64,000 nucleotides of DNA. Origin: CAINVV01 sp963663675. Its GTDB lineage: Bacteria; Bacteroidota; Bacteroidia; Bacteroidales; Prolixibacteraceae. How positions within the stretch are numbered: position 1 is the stretch's first letter; the number at the start of each line of letters is the position of its first letter. The notes under the pieces were generated by a model. The model was not told the origin of the DNA, searched no databases, and saw only the letters and a program-made list of their open reading frames with translations. Shown one piece after another: positions 46,264-55,716 of this stretch. Both the position numbers and the translations under genes were made by a program. The stretch lies in NCBI GenBank assembly GCA_963663675.1, contig OY760498.1, forward strand, positions 558,001-622,000, in the 5' to 3' direction.

Positions 46264-46361
46264 TGACCTCCCCCCAATCCATTCAGAGGAGGGAAGCGGT
46301 GCGCTGATGTTGATCAGAACACAAATCAGAAGTCTTCTCTTTGAGAAGATTTAGAGGAGCC
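46264..46361 (+). repeat. Degenerate C/G-rich inverted-repeat element (copy 2)
   Basis: The left end TGACCTCCCCCCAATCC with GAGGAGGGAAG (to 46296) is roughly mirrored by the right end TCTTCTC-TTT-GAGAAGA (46333-46349) and TTTAGAGGAGCC. The reverse complement of the right end aligns loosely with the left end. It lies between the peroxidase and ferritin-like genes. Confidence 0.5.
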
Positions 46362-46409
46362 ACATAAACATTTTACGGTAAATTAATTGATGGTGTAAAT
46401 TGCTGTTTG

Positions 46410-46895
46410 TTAATTATTTAATAATTTTTCAAGGTATTTGTCTATTTTCACAGGGGTGTATATGGGGCCAAATCTTTTAACGGGTTTGCCTTTTGAATCA
46501 ATGATAAATTTGGTGAAATTCCATTTGATCCGGCTTCCAAACAGTCCGCCAAGCTCCTTTTTAAGATATTTGTACAAAGGATGCGCATTTTCGCCATTGA
46601 CATCAATCTTGGCAAACATTTGAAAAGAAACGCCATAATTTATCACACATCCTTCTGAAATTGATTTTTCATCGCCCGGTTCCTGGTTGGCAAATTGATT
46701 GCATGGGAATCCGAGGATCACCAGGCCTTTGTCCTTGTATTTTTGATGCAGTTTTTCCAATCCTTCGAATTGGGGTGTAAGTCCGCATTTACTGGCGGTA
46801 TTGACCACCAGGACGGTTTTTCCCTCGTAGGCATTCATTGTTATCTCTTTGCCCTGTAGGGTTTTGGCTGAATATTGATAAAATTTGCTCTCCAT
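46410..46895 (-). CDS. Glutathione peroxidase-family (thiol) peroxidase
   Basis: A 161-residue cytoplasmic protein. It has the peroxidatic Cys37 in TASKCGLTPQF, Gln67 in GFPCNQF and the Trp-Asn of KWNFTKF. Cys65 in the GFPCNQF motif is the usual position in bacterial and yeast members that use thioredoxin rather than glutathione. It reduces organic hydroperoxides and hydrogen peroxide. It is transcribed from a -7 box flanked by two MarR-type operators and leads a group with the ferritin-like and OhrR-type genes. Confidence 0.94.
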   Translation of the reverse strand: MESKFYQYSAKTLQGKEITMNAYEGKTVLVVNTASKCGLTPQFEGLEKLHQKYKDKGLVILGFPCNQFANQEPGDEKSISEGCVINYGVSFQMFAKIDVNGENAHPLYKYLKKELGGLFGSRIKWNFTKFIIDSKGKPVKRFGPIYTPVKIDKYLEKLLNN

Positions 46896-46981
46896 AATTG
46901 TTGTGTTGTATTTTCAAAATATGTGATGAAATCTGTTGTGTGTCGAGTCGTTTTTCACCAGGATAATACATCGCTGATGAC

Positions 46982-46999
46982 TATATCGCTCGCGATGCA
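46982..46999 (-). promoter_or_regulatory. Candidate MarR/OhrR operator O1, over the start site
   Basis: TATATCGCTCGCGATGCA contains a perfect ATCGC-TC-GCGAT inverted repeat (46985-46996). On the - strand it lies just downstream of the -7 box, where +1 should be, so repressor bound here would block transcription of the peroxidase gene. Confidence 0.7.
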
Positions 47000-47005
47000 A
47001 AGATA
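46998..47005 (-). promoter_or_regulatory. -7 promoter box of the peroxidase gene
   Basis: The - strand reads TATCTTTG, an exact TAnnTTTG match, about 100 bp upstream of the peroxidase start and between the two palindromic operators. Confidence 0.65.
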
Positions 47006-47019
47006 AGGTATATTATTAA

Positions 47020-47037
47020 TATATCGCATGCGACATA
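47020..47037 (-). promoter_or_regulatory. Candidate MarR/OhrR operator O2, upstream of the promoter
   Basis: TATATCGCATGCGACATA contains the perfect palindrome TCGCATGCGA (47024-47033) and is a 9+9 palindrome with one mismatch. It shares TATATCGC and the GCGA half with O1, and the centres are 38 bp apart. The remainder of 47038-47405 shows no gene. Confidence 0.7.
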
Positions 47038-47405
47038 AAAATATTTTTATTGTGCTTCCCGGGGCTTTGGTGTGGCCACGTTATTTTGTCACGCTAAGGC
47101 ACCAGGTTCCACTAAGAATAATTATTTTGGGTGTCTTGGATTTGTGAAACTGATTCTCAGTATATGGAATATTCTCAGTGCTAAATTGTACTTTTGGAGA
47201 GTCAAAATTATTTCACGACAGGGAATTGTATTTTCTTTCGTGAGGTATATTTCAAACTGCAGATTATGAGGGTTATGCGCACTTATATCCTATTATTCAA
47301 TACTTTACCCGAAGTCTCCCTGTACAGTTGTTTTTTTGGCATTCCTGACTTTACCCAACAATTATAAATAACGATATCAATTTTTCCCATAATTATACTT
47401 TCACA
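47038..47405 (+). other. Intergenic region with a possible degenerate repeat
   Basis: A 368-bp stretch before the nitroreductase gene. The part around 47080-47160 (CACGCTAAGGCACCAGG, GTGTCTTGGATTTGTG) looks like a worn copy of a widespread intergenic repeat type; this is only an impression. No gene is recognised. Confidence 0.35.
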
Positions 47406-48239
47406 ATGCCAGTAATTCATTTAGAAAAATGTACCAGTTGCTTAAAATGTGAACGTGATTGCCCTGCCCGTGCCATCACCATTGAAACCGGAGAGATTTC
47501 AAAGAGCTGCATCCTCTGTGGTCATTGTGTGGCTATATGTCCTGAACTCGCAGTTTCACCTGATTTTGGCGGTATTATCCCGCTCAGCGCTCATGGGGTT
47601 ACAGCTGAAGGTTTTCGTGACCTTACTGCAGGAATAAGATCTTGCCGGAGTTATTTGAAAAAAGAAATTCCGGAAGAATTGCTGGTTCGGCTTGTGGATA
47701 ATATAAAGCATTATCCGTCAGCGAGTAATACGCGTCCCTTGCAAGTCACCATTGTTCGTACCGGCGAGAAAATAAAACTGCTGAATAATCTGACTGAAGA
47801 AACGCTTCTCAAAAAATTCTCCCGGTTTACATCATTTCCGGTTTCGTTATTTGTCAAACTCCTCATCCCCTCCGGGGAATTCAAAAAACTAAAGCTTTAC
47901 AGGAAAAAATTTGCAGAGCAGAGAAAGACCAATGATTCAATGATTTGCCATCATGCACCAGCTGTGATTTTGTTTCACGGACCTGAAACGAAAACAGGGA
48001 TGTTTGAGGCAGATGCCAACATATGGGCTACTTATACCTCTGTCTATGCCAATACAATGGGCCTGGGTACCTGTTTCAACGGGTTTATAGTCAATGCGAT
48101 GAAGAAGAAAAGCGGGCACAGTGCCGATTTCGGAATTCCTTCAGGTCACAGGGTCTATGCTTCCCTGCTCGTCGGATATCCAAAGGTGAAATATGTGAAC
48201 GAATGTTCACGTAATAGTCCTGAAATCAACCTGGTGTAG
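47406..48239 (+). CDS. Ferredoxin-nitroreductase fusion flavoprotein
   Basis: A 277-residue protein. Residues 1-55 hold two CxxCxxCxxxC clusters (CTSCLKCERDC and CILCGHCVAIC), a 2[4Fe-4S] ferredoxin domain. The rest is a nitroreductase fold binding FMN, with CRSYLKKEIPEELL, YPSASNTRPLQV and MGLGTCFNGFIVNA as its usual signatures. Such enzymes take electrons from ferredoxin-type donors to reduce quinones, nitro compounds or coenzyme-like substrates. It is convergent with the T9SS gene, 5 bp from stop to stop, and stands alone. Confidence 0.9.
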   Translation: MPVIHLEKCTSCLKCERDCPARAITIETGEISKSCILCGHCVAICPELAVSPDFGGIIPLSAHGVTAEGFRDLTAGIRSCRSYLKKEIPEELLVRLVDNIKHYPSASNTRPLQVTIVRTGEKIKLLNNLTEETLLKKFSRFTSFPVSLFVKLLIPSGEFKKLKLYRKKFAEQRKTNDSMICHHAPAVILFHGPETKTGMFEADANIWATYTSVYANTMGLGTCFNGFIVNAMKKKSGHSADFGIPSGHRVYASLLVGYPKVKYVNECSRNSPEINLV

Positions 48240-48244
48240 CGGGA

Positions 48245-49309
48245 TTACAGTTTTATGACCTTGAAAATTTCGACCTGGTTCTCAAACGTAAACCGGATGA
48301 AATAGACACCCGGGGTAAGTCCGTATGTTGCTGCGCTTAATTCTCCGTTTTGCAATCCTGCAACTTGCTTTTGGTTAATGACCAGCCAGCCGTTGTATTT
48401 TCCCGCAAGGTCATAAATATCAATGGAAACGACCATTGATTCAGGTAATACATAACTGTAAGTCAGGTTATCTACAAACGGATTCGGAGATACCAGCACT
48501 TTAATATTTGTCTCTGCGGGTGTTTTGGTCGGCGCCGGAGCAGAACCGATTACAGCAATACTACCTCTCTTGGCAACCTCCTGGGAAGTATTCACATAGG
48601 CTGTTTGTGTTATTACAGGTTTCCCTCCGTTTGAGCTGGTTTCAACAATATTCACATTCATAACAGGATAACGGTAACCGGAAGCATACCAGCTGTATTT
48701 GACAATGTTCACATCTGTAGTTCCGCATGTATTTATCTGCAAACCCTTCTTTACCGATTTAACCCGTAAAACGCCGTCGATTACCTGGTCCATAAGAATC
48801 AGTTTTCCATGAGCATCGGCCGAAACTGCACAGTCTCCTGAGAATTGTATGGCGCTTGCCTGCCCGTACCATGCAGTGCCGTCAAAGTGATCGGTGAATT
48901 GGTCTCCAAAGGAAAACGGATATTTCATCTTTAAAACCGGATCCGCATAGATCAGCGACAATTTCAGCCCGGCATTCCAGTATCCCTTCTCTTCCAGTCC
49001 TACCGTTGTCAGGTTCATGAAATAATCATAGCCATTATCGGAAAGCAGCAGGTTATAGTCTCTTACCCCGCTCATTTTTGGCAGGGAAGGTGAATTTATT
49101 GTGCTGACAGGATCATTCCCGGTGAACTGCAAATCAGGGTAATTCCAGACCTGACCGGGTCCGGAGCCGCCGGGATCTACAAACCGGATTTCACGGTATT
49201 CATTTTTATCCTCTGTACGTAGTGCATTATTTGAATAGGTAAGGGAAGTCTGAGCCATTATTCCGACCGGTATGAAGAATAGAATAAAGGTTAAAGCCCT
49301 GGTTTTCAT
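48245..49309 (-). CDS. Secreted T9SS cargo protein of unknown function
   Basis: A 354-residue protein with a signal peptide ending VGIMAQ. The last 80 residues form a T9SS type A sorting domain: VSPNPFVDNLTYSYVLPES, IDIYDLAGKYN and TPGVYFIRFTFENQVEIFKVIKL. The middle region (about 25-260) is a beta-rich extracellular domain that I do not recognise. Type IX secretion is specific to Bacteroidota. The gene has a good -7 box 32 bp before its start. Confidence 0.88.
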   Translation of the reverse strand: MKTRALTFILFFIPVGIMAQTSLTYSNNALRTEDKNEYREIRFVDPGGSGPGQVWNYPDLQFTGNDPVSTINSPSLPKMSGVRDYNLLLSDNGYDYFMNLTTVGLEEKGYWNAGLKLSLIYADPVLKMKYPFSFGDQFTDHFDGTAWYGQASAIQFSGDCAVSADAHGKLILMDQVIDGVLRVKSVKKGLQINTCGTTDVNIVKYSWYASGYRYPVMNVNIVETSSNGGKPVITQTAYVNTSQEVAKRGSIAVIGSAPAPTKTPAETNIKVLVSPNPFVDNLTYSYVLPESMVVSIDIYDLAGKYNGWLVINQKQVAGLQNGELSAATYGLTPGVYFIRFTFENQVEIFKVIKL

Positions 49310-49340
49310 GGCATTCGTTTAGGTTCGTGAATTAAATCCG

Positions 49341-49348
49341 CAAAAATA
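49341..49348 (-). promoter_or_regulatory. -7 promoter box of the T9SS cargo gene
   Basis: The - strand reads TATTTTTG, matching TAnnTTTG, 32 bp upstream of the start codon at 49309. Confidence 0.5.
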
Positions 49349-49587
49349 TCTTAGTTAAGCATAAATATATAAAAAAAAGTGGTTTTTGTATCATTCTAAT
49401 GACATTATCTTAGCAACAAATCCAAAAATTTGCAAATTGTTGCGATCTGGTAATTTTCATTTGCCCGGGAAGAAAATTCTTCGTATCATTATGTGTCTGA
49501 AGGGTTTTGATGTATTTTCATAGCGTAACCGTACTTTCAGGAGTTCGGAAACAACGGAACCAAAAAGTTTGAAATAATCAGAAATAG

Positions 49588-52332
49588 ATGGAAATAAAGT
49601 CAATGAAACCCGGAGTCACTTTATCCCGGATTTTAATTTTGCTGGTCATTCTTGATCTGCCCGTTTTGTTATATGGTTCAGATTTCCGCATCAAAGGGCT
49701 TCAGTGTGAATATCTGACCAATCCGCTGGGGATGGATGTAGCTGTTCCGAGACTTACCTGGCAAATTTTGTCTCAAGCGCCAAATTTCAGGCAAACTGCA
49801 TATGAATTGCGCGTTACAGAGTCAGCGACCTCGCAGGGAATGAAGAACAATGTGGCCTGGAGTACCGGTAAAGTACTGTCTGATCAGTCGGTTAATGTAG
49901 AATACCGGGGATCACAGCTCAAGCCGGGAACCCGTTATTACTGGCAGGTAAGGGTGTGGGACAGCAGGCAAAAGAGGTCCGAATGGAGTGAACCTGCCTG
50001 GTGGGAGACAGGAATGTCTGATCCAGCTTTGTGGAAATCTGTATGGATTGTAGCTGAGGGGAAAAAATCCGACGACCATCGTCCCGTTTACTTCAGAAAA
50101 GAGTTTTCCTGCAGTAAGAAAGTCATTTCAGCCCGGTTGTATATAACATCTCTTGGAATCTACCAGGTATATCTGAATGGCAAAAAAGTGGGTTCCGATC
50201 TTTTCACTCCCGGATGGACGAGCTATGGAAAGCGGGTACAGTACCAGTCCTATGATATTACAGCCATGCTGCGTGCAGAAAATGCTTTGGGTGCCATAGT
50301 CGGTGACGGATGGTTTAGGGGTAACATAGGAGGGAAAGTAAAGCAAAATTATTATGGCGACAAGTCGGCCTTGCTGGCCCGGGTGGAAGTCACTTACAGT
50401 GATGGGACAACTCTGCAGATTGTCACAGATGGTACCTGGCAAACTGGAAACGGGGCAATAATTTCATCGGATATTTACAACGGTGAAACCTTTGACGCCG
50501 CACTGGATCTGCCGGGATGGGATCTTCCTGGTTTTAAATCAGGGTTTTACACACAAGCGGAAGTGCTTGATTATCCCATAAATATCCTGACTTCATCTCG
50601 TGGTTATCCTGTGAGCGCCATCTCGGAGATCACTCCGCAAAAAATCATTGTTACTCCCAAAGGGGAGACAGTATTTGATATGGGACAAAACATGGTTGGA
50701 TGGGTCAGGTTGAAGGTAAAGGGCAACAAGGGAGAGAAGGTTGTCATGAAATTTGCCGAGGTGCTCGACAAATCCGGCAATTTCTACAACGATAACCTCA
50801 GGGCCGCCAAAGCGACTGATGAATACCGGCTGAAAGGGGGAGGAGATGAAACCTACGAGCCACATTTTACCTTCCACGGGTTCAGATATGTGAAACTTGA
50901 GCAGTTCCCCGGTGTTCCGCAACTGAATACCATTACCGGAGTCGTCATTCATTCAGACATGCCACAGACAGGTACTTTCAGCTGTTCTGATTCTCTGATT
51001 AACAAGTTGCAGCATAATATACAGTGGGGACAGAAAGGTAATTTCCTGGACGTGCCTACTGACTGTCCGCAAAGGGACGAGCGGCTGGGCTGGACCGGTG
51101 ATGCACAGGTATTTGCACCCACAGCCGCCTTCAATTACAATGTAGCGCCATTTTTCACCAAGTGGATGCTGGATCTGGCTGCAGATCAGCTTCCGGACGG
51201 AAAAGTTCCCGATGTAGTTCCTGATGTAAGGTCCGGTCGCGGCAGTTCAACCGCCTGGGGCGACGCTTCAGTCATTGTCCCCTGGACTGTTTACCTGGCA
51301 TACGGAGATACTGGTATCCTGAAGGCGCAGTATGCCAGCATGAAATCATGGGTAGAATATATGCAGAAAAGGGCAGGAGAGGATCATTTGTGGACAGGAG
51401 ATTCCCATTACGGAGACTGGCTGGCTTTTGCCAGTACTCGTTCTGATTATACGGGAGCCACCACCGATAAGGATCTCATCGCAACTGCCTATTATGCTTT
51501 CTCGACCGGAAGACTGGCGCAGATTGCAGCCATCCTGGGGAAAACCAAAGATGCCCGTTATTACGGCACATTGGCAGGACAAATAAAAGTGGCATTTTGC
51601 CATGAATATCTCACTCCTGCCGGTCGATTGGTATCGAACACCCAGACCGCCTATGCCCTTGCGCTTTCTTTTGATCTGTTGCCCGATACCCTGGTTTCAA
51701 AGGCTGCAGGATACCTGGCTGATGATGTCAGGCTGATGACGCATCTCACAACCGGTTTCGTGGGAACGCCTTTGCTCTGCAAAGCCTTGTCAGATCATGG
51801 CTATGCTGATCTTGCCTTTATGCTGCTGATGAGGAAAGAGTATCCCTCCTGGCTTTACCCGGTCACGCAGGGCGCCACAACCATATGGGAACGCTGGGAC
51901 GGACAAAAGCCCGACGGTTCATTCCAGGATGTCAGCATGAACAGTTTCAATCATTATGCCTATGGAGCGATTGGGGAATGGCTGTATAGCTACGTCGGGG
52001 GCATCAGGCTAGATCCGGTAAATCCGGGGTACAAGCATTTCTTTCTGCAGCCTCATGCAGGAAGCCTGTCATCTGTCTCAGCCGGAATAAAAACGCTGTA
52101 TGGCACTATTCAATCCGAATGGAAAGCCAATGGAGGTAAGATTAGCTACTCCTGCCTGGTTCCTGCTAATACTTCTGCTACTGTTATTTTCGATAAAACA
52201 GATGCCGCGGGCATAATGTTGAATGATATGCCGCTTGAAAAGAACGGATTAGTCAGAATCATTAAAAACAAGGAGAACGTGCAGGTGGAAATTGGCAGCG
52301 GCCATTATTTATTCAGGTTTTCTGCCAATTGA
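49588..52332 (+). CDS. Secreted GH78 alpha-L-rhamnosidase family protein
   Basis: A 914-residue protein with an N-terminal hydrophobic signal (about residues 12-30); Met6 at 49603 is an equally good start. The domain order fits GH78: an N-terminal fibronectin-like domain (GLQCEYLTNPLGMDVAVPRLTW), a jelly-roll substrate-binding domain around YLNGKKVGSDLFTPGWTSY, and an (alpha/alpha)6 barrel with the catalytic motif DVPTDCPQRDERLGWTGD, then a C-terminal beta domain with TIWERWDGQKPDG. It removes terminal alpha-L-rhamnose, for example from pectin, flavonoids or gellan-like polymers. No SusC/SusD pair or other rhamnose genes are adjacent. Confidence 0.95.
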   Translation: MEIKSMKPGVTLSRILILLVILDLPVLLYGSDFRIKGLQCEYLTNPLGMDVAVPRLTWQILSQAPNFRQTAYELRVTESATSQGMKNNVAWSTGKVLSDQSVNVEYRGSQLKPGTRYYWQVRVWDSRQKRSEWSEPAWWETGMSDPALWKSVWIVAEGKKSDDHRPVYFRKEFSCSKKVISARLYITSLGIYQVYLNGKKVGSDLFTPGWTSYGKRVQYQSYDITAMLRAENALGAIVGDGWFRGNIGGKVKQNYYGDKSALLARVEVTYSDGTTLQIVTDGTWQTGNGAIISSDIYNGETFDAALDLPGWDLPGFKSGFYTQAEVLDYPINILTSSRGYPVSAISEITPQKIIVTPKGETVFDMGQNMVGWVRLKVKGNKGEKVVMKFAEVLDKSGNFYNDNLRAAKATDEYRLKGGGDETYEPHFTFHGFRYVKLEQFPGVPQLNTITGVVIHSDMPQTGTFSCSDSLINKLQHNIQWGQKGNFLDVPTDCPQRDERLGWTGDAQVFAPTAAFNYNVAPFFTKWMLDLAADQLPDGKVPDVVPDVRSGRGSSTAWGDASVIVPWTVYLAYGDTGILKAQYASMKSWVEYMQKRAGEDHLWTGDSHYGDWLAFASTRSDYTGATTDKDLIATAYYAFSTGRLAQIAAILGKTKDARYYGTLAGQIKVAFCHEYLTPAGRLVSNTQTAYALALSFDLLPDTLVSKAAGYLADDVRLMTHLTTGFVGTPLLCKALSDHGYADLAFMLLMRKEYPSWLYPVTQGATTIWERWDGQKPDGSFQDVSMNSFNHYAYGAIGEWLYSYVGGIRLDPVNPGYKHFFLQPHAGSLSSVSAGIKTLYGTIQSEWKANGGKISYSCLVPANTSATVIFDKTDAAGIMLNDMPLEKNGLVRIIKNKENVQVEIGSGHYLFRFSAN

Positions 52333-52427
52333 AGCGCTTCTTTCCGATGTACTAAAACGGGTCGATTACGGAATTTTCATCCGGGAACGCCTGATTTTTT
52401 GAAATGGTTACAAATTAGATGGCAGTT

Positions 52428-53990
52428 CTATTGCAGGATATAGTTTTTAGCAATAAGGGTGTAATCTGCAAGTTGTTTTTCTATCCAGCTGTCATCTGTA
52501 TTCAACTCGGCTGCCATTATCTCCGCTACAACCGGAGCCATCCGCAAACTTTCCTTTGCATTCAGCAGAAGGGCTCTTGTTCGCCTGGCAAGAAAATCCT
52601 CGACAGTCCGGGTCATTTCATGTCTGACGCTCCAGACTACCTGCGCTTTGATGATATGGAGCTCTTTGCTGATTAGTTTTCCGTATTCCTTGTTTTCTTT
52701 GACTAAACCCAGGATATTTTCCTCATCTGATCCGTAAAAATAGAAAGGACTTTCCCTGTCTATTTTTTCTTTGTAACCATGAATCTTACAACAATCTGTT
52801 CTGGAACCGGATATCTTCAATTCACCTTTCCGGGCTATCAAATCAATGACATCCTGCGCCATTTTTCTGTAAGTAGTCCATTTTCCCCCTGTTATGGTTA
52901 TCATTCCTGAGTCCGATACTCTTATGATATGGCCGCGGGAAATCTCCTTGGTATTCCTTCCCTCTTTTCTGGGGGCTGCCAATGGCCGTAGTCCTGCGAA
53001 AACACTTAATACATCAGATCGGCCGGGAGGGTTTGCCAAAAACCTGCCAGCCGTTTCCAGGATAAAATCGATCTCTTCCTCAAGTGCAACAGGCTCAATT
53101 TCTGCTGCTTCTTTCTGTACATCGGTCGTCCCTACCACAACTTTGTTGTGCCATGGAACGGCGAAAAGCACACGTCCATCTTTTGTTTTTGGAATCATGA
53201 CAGCATACTTCCCGGGAACGAATTCCCTGTTAATAACCAGGTGGACTCCCTGGCTAAATCGGACCAGCGCCCGCGAATTGATGTCATCCATTTTGCGGAT
53301 GTCATCTACAAATACCCCAGTTGCATTCACCACAAGCTTGCAGGAAACTGAATGAGTCTTACCGGTTTCCTGGTCGACCAGTTCTACGCCGCAAATTCTC
53401 TCTTCTTCTTTGATAAGCCCGGAAACTTTCATGTAATTGAGGGCAACTCCGCCGTTTTCCACGAAAGTCTGAACCATGTTAATGGCCATCCTGGAGTCAT
53501 CAAATTGTCCATCATGGTATATAACACCACCGTACAGATTTTCATGTTTAAGGGTAGGAATCATTTCCAGGGTATCACTTTTTGATAATGGCCTCGATTT
53601 TCCAAGGCTTAACCTTACCGAAAGTAAATCATACAGCCACAATCCGAAAGAGTAAAAGGGAACACCCCACCAGGTGTAGGAGGGAATGACAAATGACTGG
53701 TCTGTAACGAGATGCGGAGCATTTTGTTTCATGCGTCCCCGCTCTTTAAGGGCTTCGATGACCAACCGCAAGTTTCCCTGTGCAAGATAACGGACTCCTC
53801 CATGTACAAGCTTTGTGCTTCGGCTGGAAGTTCCTTTGGAAAAATCGTATTGCTCAACCAGTAATGTCTTTAACCCCCTGCTGAGGGCTTCAATTGCTGT
53901 CCCGATTCCCGTAGCGCCTCCTCCAATAACTACCAGGTCCCAATCATTGGTCAGGTTCTCGAGTTCCAGTATCATCTTCTCCCGTATCAT
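52428..53990 (-). CDS. glpD: Glycerol-3-phosphate dehydrogenase (FAD-dependent)
   Basis: A 520-residue protein with the Rossmann FAD motif DLVVIGGGATGIGTAIEA at residue 18, KGTSSRSTKLVHGGVRYLAQG, and a C-terminal GlpD domain with EITDCC-type cysteines (RTDCCKIHG). It oxidises glycerol 3-phosphate to dihydroxyacetone phosphate and passes electrons to quinone at the membrane. It stands alone, with no glpK or glpF next to it; a secreted phosphodiesterase that would release glycerol 3-phosphate is encoded at 43772. Start at the ATG at 53990; MIREKMIL could also begin at the second Met. Confidence 0.94.
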   Translation of the reverse strand: MIREKMILELENLTNDWDLVVIGGGATGIGTAIEALSRGLKTLLVEQYDFSKGTSSRSTKLVHGGVRYLAQGNLRLVIEALKERGRMKQNAPHLVTDQSFVIPSYTWWGVPFYSFGLWLYDLLSVRLSLGKSRPLSKSDTLEMIPTLKHENLYGGVIYHDGQFDDSRMAINMVQTFVENGGVALNYMKVSGLIKEEERICGVELVDQETGKTHSVSCKLVVNATGVFVDDIRKMDDINSRALVRFSQGVHLVINREFVPGKYAVMIPKTKDGRVLFAVPWHNKVVVGTTDVQKEAAEIEPVALEEEIDFILETAGRFLANPPGRSDVLSVFAGLRPLAAPRKEGRNTKEISRGHIIRVSDSGMITITGGKWTTYRKMAQDVIDLIARKGELKISGSRTDCCKIHGYKEKIDRESPFYFYGSDEENILGLVKENKEYGKLISKELHIIKAQVVWSVRHEMTRTVEDFLARRTRALLLNAKESLRMAPVVAEIMAAELNTDDSWIEKQLADYTLIAKNYILQ

Positions 53991-54392
53991 TACTAGATTG
54001 TTTTACTTGAATAGGACAACGATTGGATAAGTATATAAAAATAAATATTTTGTTCAGTGCATCTACAGACAATTTGCAGCAAAGACTTTGCTTAAATTTA
54101 ATCCGGAATACTATTCAGCACTCCGTTTTGTTCAGGTTATTTTATCAGGTTGATTCCGGTTAAACCGCAGGAATGCATTAAAGATAATAATTACTGATAA
54201 AGAACCTGTATATAGGAAAGATATTTTATTAATATACTTATTAACAATTACATAAAAGCAATCGTATCCAATAAAGAGCAATGTTGTCCAATCTTGGTTT
54301 AACCGCATTTTTGGGAACACTCTTCTATAGCAAGGCAAATGCTTCGGTGGGCAAAAATGAAGAGGGCGTATTAATGAAGAGTGACAGGAAAG
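53991..54392 (-). other. Intergenic region without a recognisable gene
   Basis: A 402-bp A+T-rich region between GlpD and the CNNM-like gene. A 68-codon - strand frame at 54132-54338 lacks coding character. It presumably holds the glpD promoter; no operator was recognised. Confidence 0.5.
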
Positions 54393-55685
54393 CTACTCCT
54401 TCAAATCGATCAGCTGGACCAAAACAATGGTACTTCTGTTTTTCTTGAGTATTGAGAACTCGTAATCCTCGAAAGAAATTTTCTCCTTCACTGCCGGGAT
54501 TTTGCCAAATTTCAGAATAAGGTAACCTGCCAATGTTTCATACTGTTCATCCTTTTCAATTGGATGAGGCAGTAATTCATTGATATCATCGAGTGAGGCT
54601 GAGGCAATGGCATTGTATGTCTTTTCAGCAACCTTTTCTACAAACGGTATTTCATTGTCATATTCGTCCTGAATTTCACCAACCAGTTCCTCCAGGATAT
54701 CTTCCATGGTTATAATACCCTCAGTACCCCCATATTCATTTACTACAAGGGCCATTTGCTGGTGTTTAACCTGGAATTCGTTCAGCATCAGGCCAATGCT
54801 CTTTGTATCAGGAACTACCAGCATGTTTCGCATGATATTGCGAATGTTGAATGTTTCTTTTTTCCTGAGCGCTATCAGGATATCCTTTAGATAAACCACT
54901 CCGACGATGTTGTCCAGGTTATCTTCGTAGCAGGGAATTCTTGAATAGCTTTCCTCAATCACTTTTTCAAGGATCGAATCATCAAAATCGTTGAGATCAA
55001 TCGCAAACACCTGGGTACGCGGAACCATGATCTGTTTGGTGGTTTGTTCGGAGAAATCGAAGGCATTTTTGATGATTTTATACTCAGCATCATCTATTTC
55101 ACCGCTTTTCTGACCTTGTTGGACCAAAAACTTCAATTCATCGCTGCTGTGCACGTCAGACCCGGGAATTGCACTTATTCCAAAGATTTTCAGAATAAAA
55201 TTTGCTGTCCCGTTCAGGAGCCAGATGAAGGGGCTAAAAACAATAAAGAAAAAATGCAATGGGTAGGAAATAATCATCGTCGTTTTCTCAGAACTCTGGA
55301 TTGCTATTGATTTAGGAGCAAGTTCGCCGAAGACTATATGCAGCAGGGTTATGATAACAAATGCCAGAGGCAGCGAAATTTGGTGGGCCAGCACCGGGTT
55401 GGCAGCCATTCCCAGCTTGTCCATGGTTACAAGAATCATATTGCCCACAACTGGTTCTCCTATCCAGCCCAGACCCAGGCTGGCCAGGGTAATCCCCAGT
55501 TGTGTCGCAGCCAGGTACCTGTTGAGGTTAGCAACAATGTGCTTAGAAAGTATTGCAATACGGCTTCCCTCCATTGCTTTCACTTCAAGTTGGGAAGCGC
55601 GGACTTTCACGATCGCAAATTCCGCCGCGACAAAAAAGCTGTTTAGGAATACCAGTAAAAATGTAAGGAGAATATCCGATAACAT
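54393..55685 (-). CDS. CNNM/CorC-type membrane protein with CBS pair (hemolysin family)
   Basis: About 430 residues from the ATG at 55685; an extension to 55730 begins with a less likely hydrophilic stretch. An N-terminal DUF21/CNNM membrane domain of about four helices (FFVAAEFAIVKVRASQLE, ATQLGITLASLGLGWIGEP) is followed by a CBS domain pair (FVVPRTQVFAIDL..., YSRIPCYEDNLDNIVGVVYLKDIL) and a C-terminal CorC_HlyC domain. Such proteins move or sense magnesium or other divalent cations, despite the hemolysin label. It is 31 bp downstream of a Gfo/Idh/MocA gene and is probably co-transcribed with it. Confidence 0.9.
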   Translation of the reverse strand: MLSDILLTFLLVFLNSFFVAAEFAIVKVRASQLEVKAMEGSRIAILSKHIVANLNRYLAATQLGITLASLGLGWIGEPVVGNMILVTMDKLGMAANPVLAHQISLPLAFVIITLLHIVFGELAPKSIAIQSSEKTTMIISYPLHFFFIVFSPFIWLLNGTANFILKIFGISAIPGSDVHSSDELKFLVQQGQKSGEIDDAEYKIIKNAFDFSEQTTKQIMVPRTQVFAIDLNDFDDSILEKVIEESYSRIPCYEDNLDNIVGVVYLKDILIALRKKETFNIRNIMRNMLVVPDTKSIGLMLNEFQVKHQQMALVVNEYGGTEGIITMEDILEELVGEIQDEYDNEIPFVEKVAEKTYNAIASASLDDINELLPHPIEKDEQYETLAGYLILKFGKIPAVKEKISFEDYEFSILKKNRSTIVLVQLIDLKE

Positions 55686-55716
55686 TGCAGTAAAATAATT
55701 ATTTGACAAAACTACG

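Noticed and set aside
54132..54338. 68-codon - strand frame between glpD and the CNNM gene
   Set aside because: A+T-rich composition gives hydrophobic residues, but no family or conservation is apparent.
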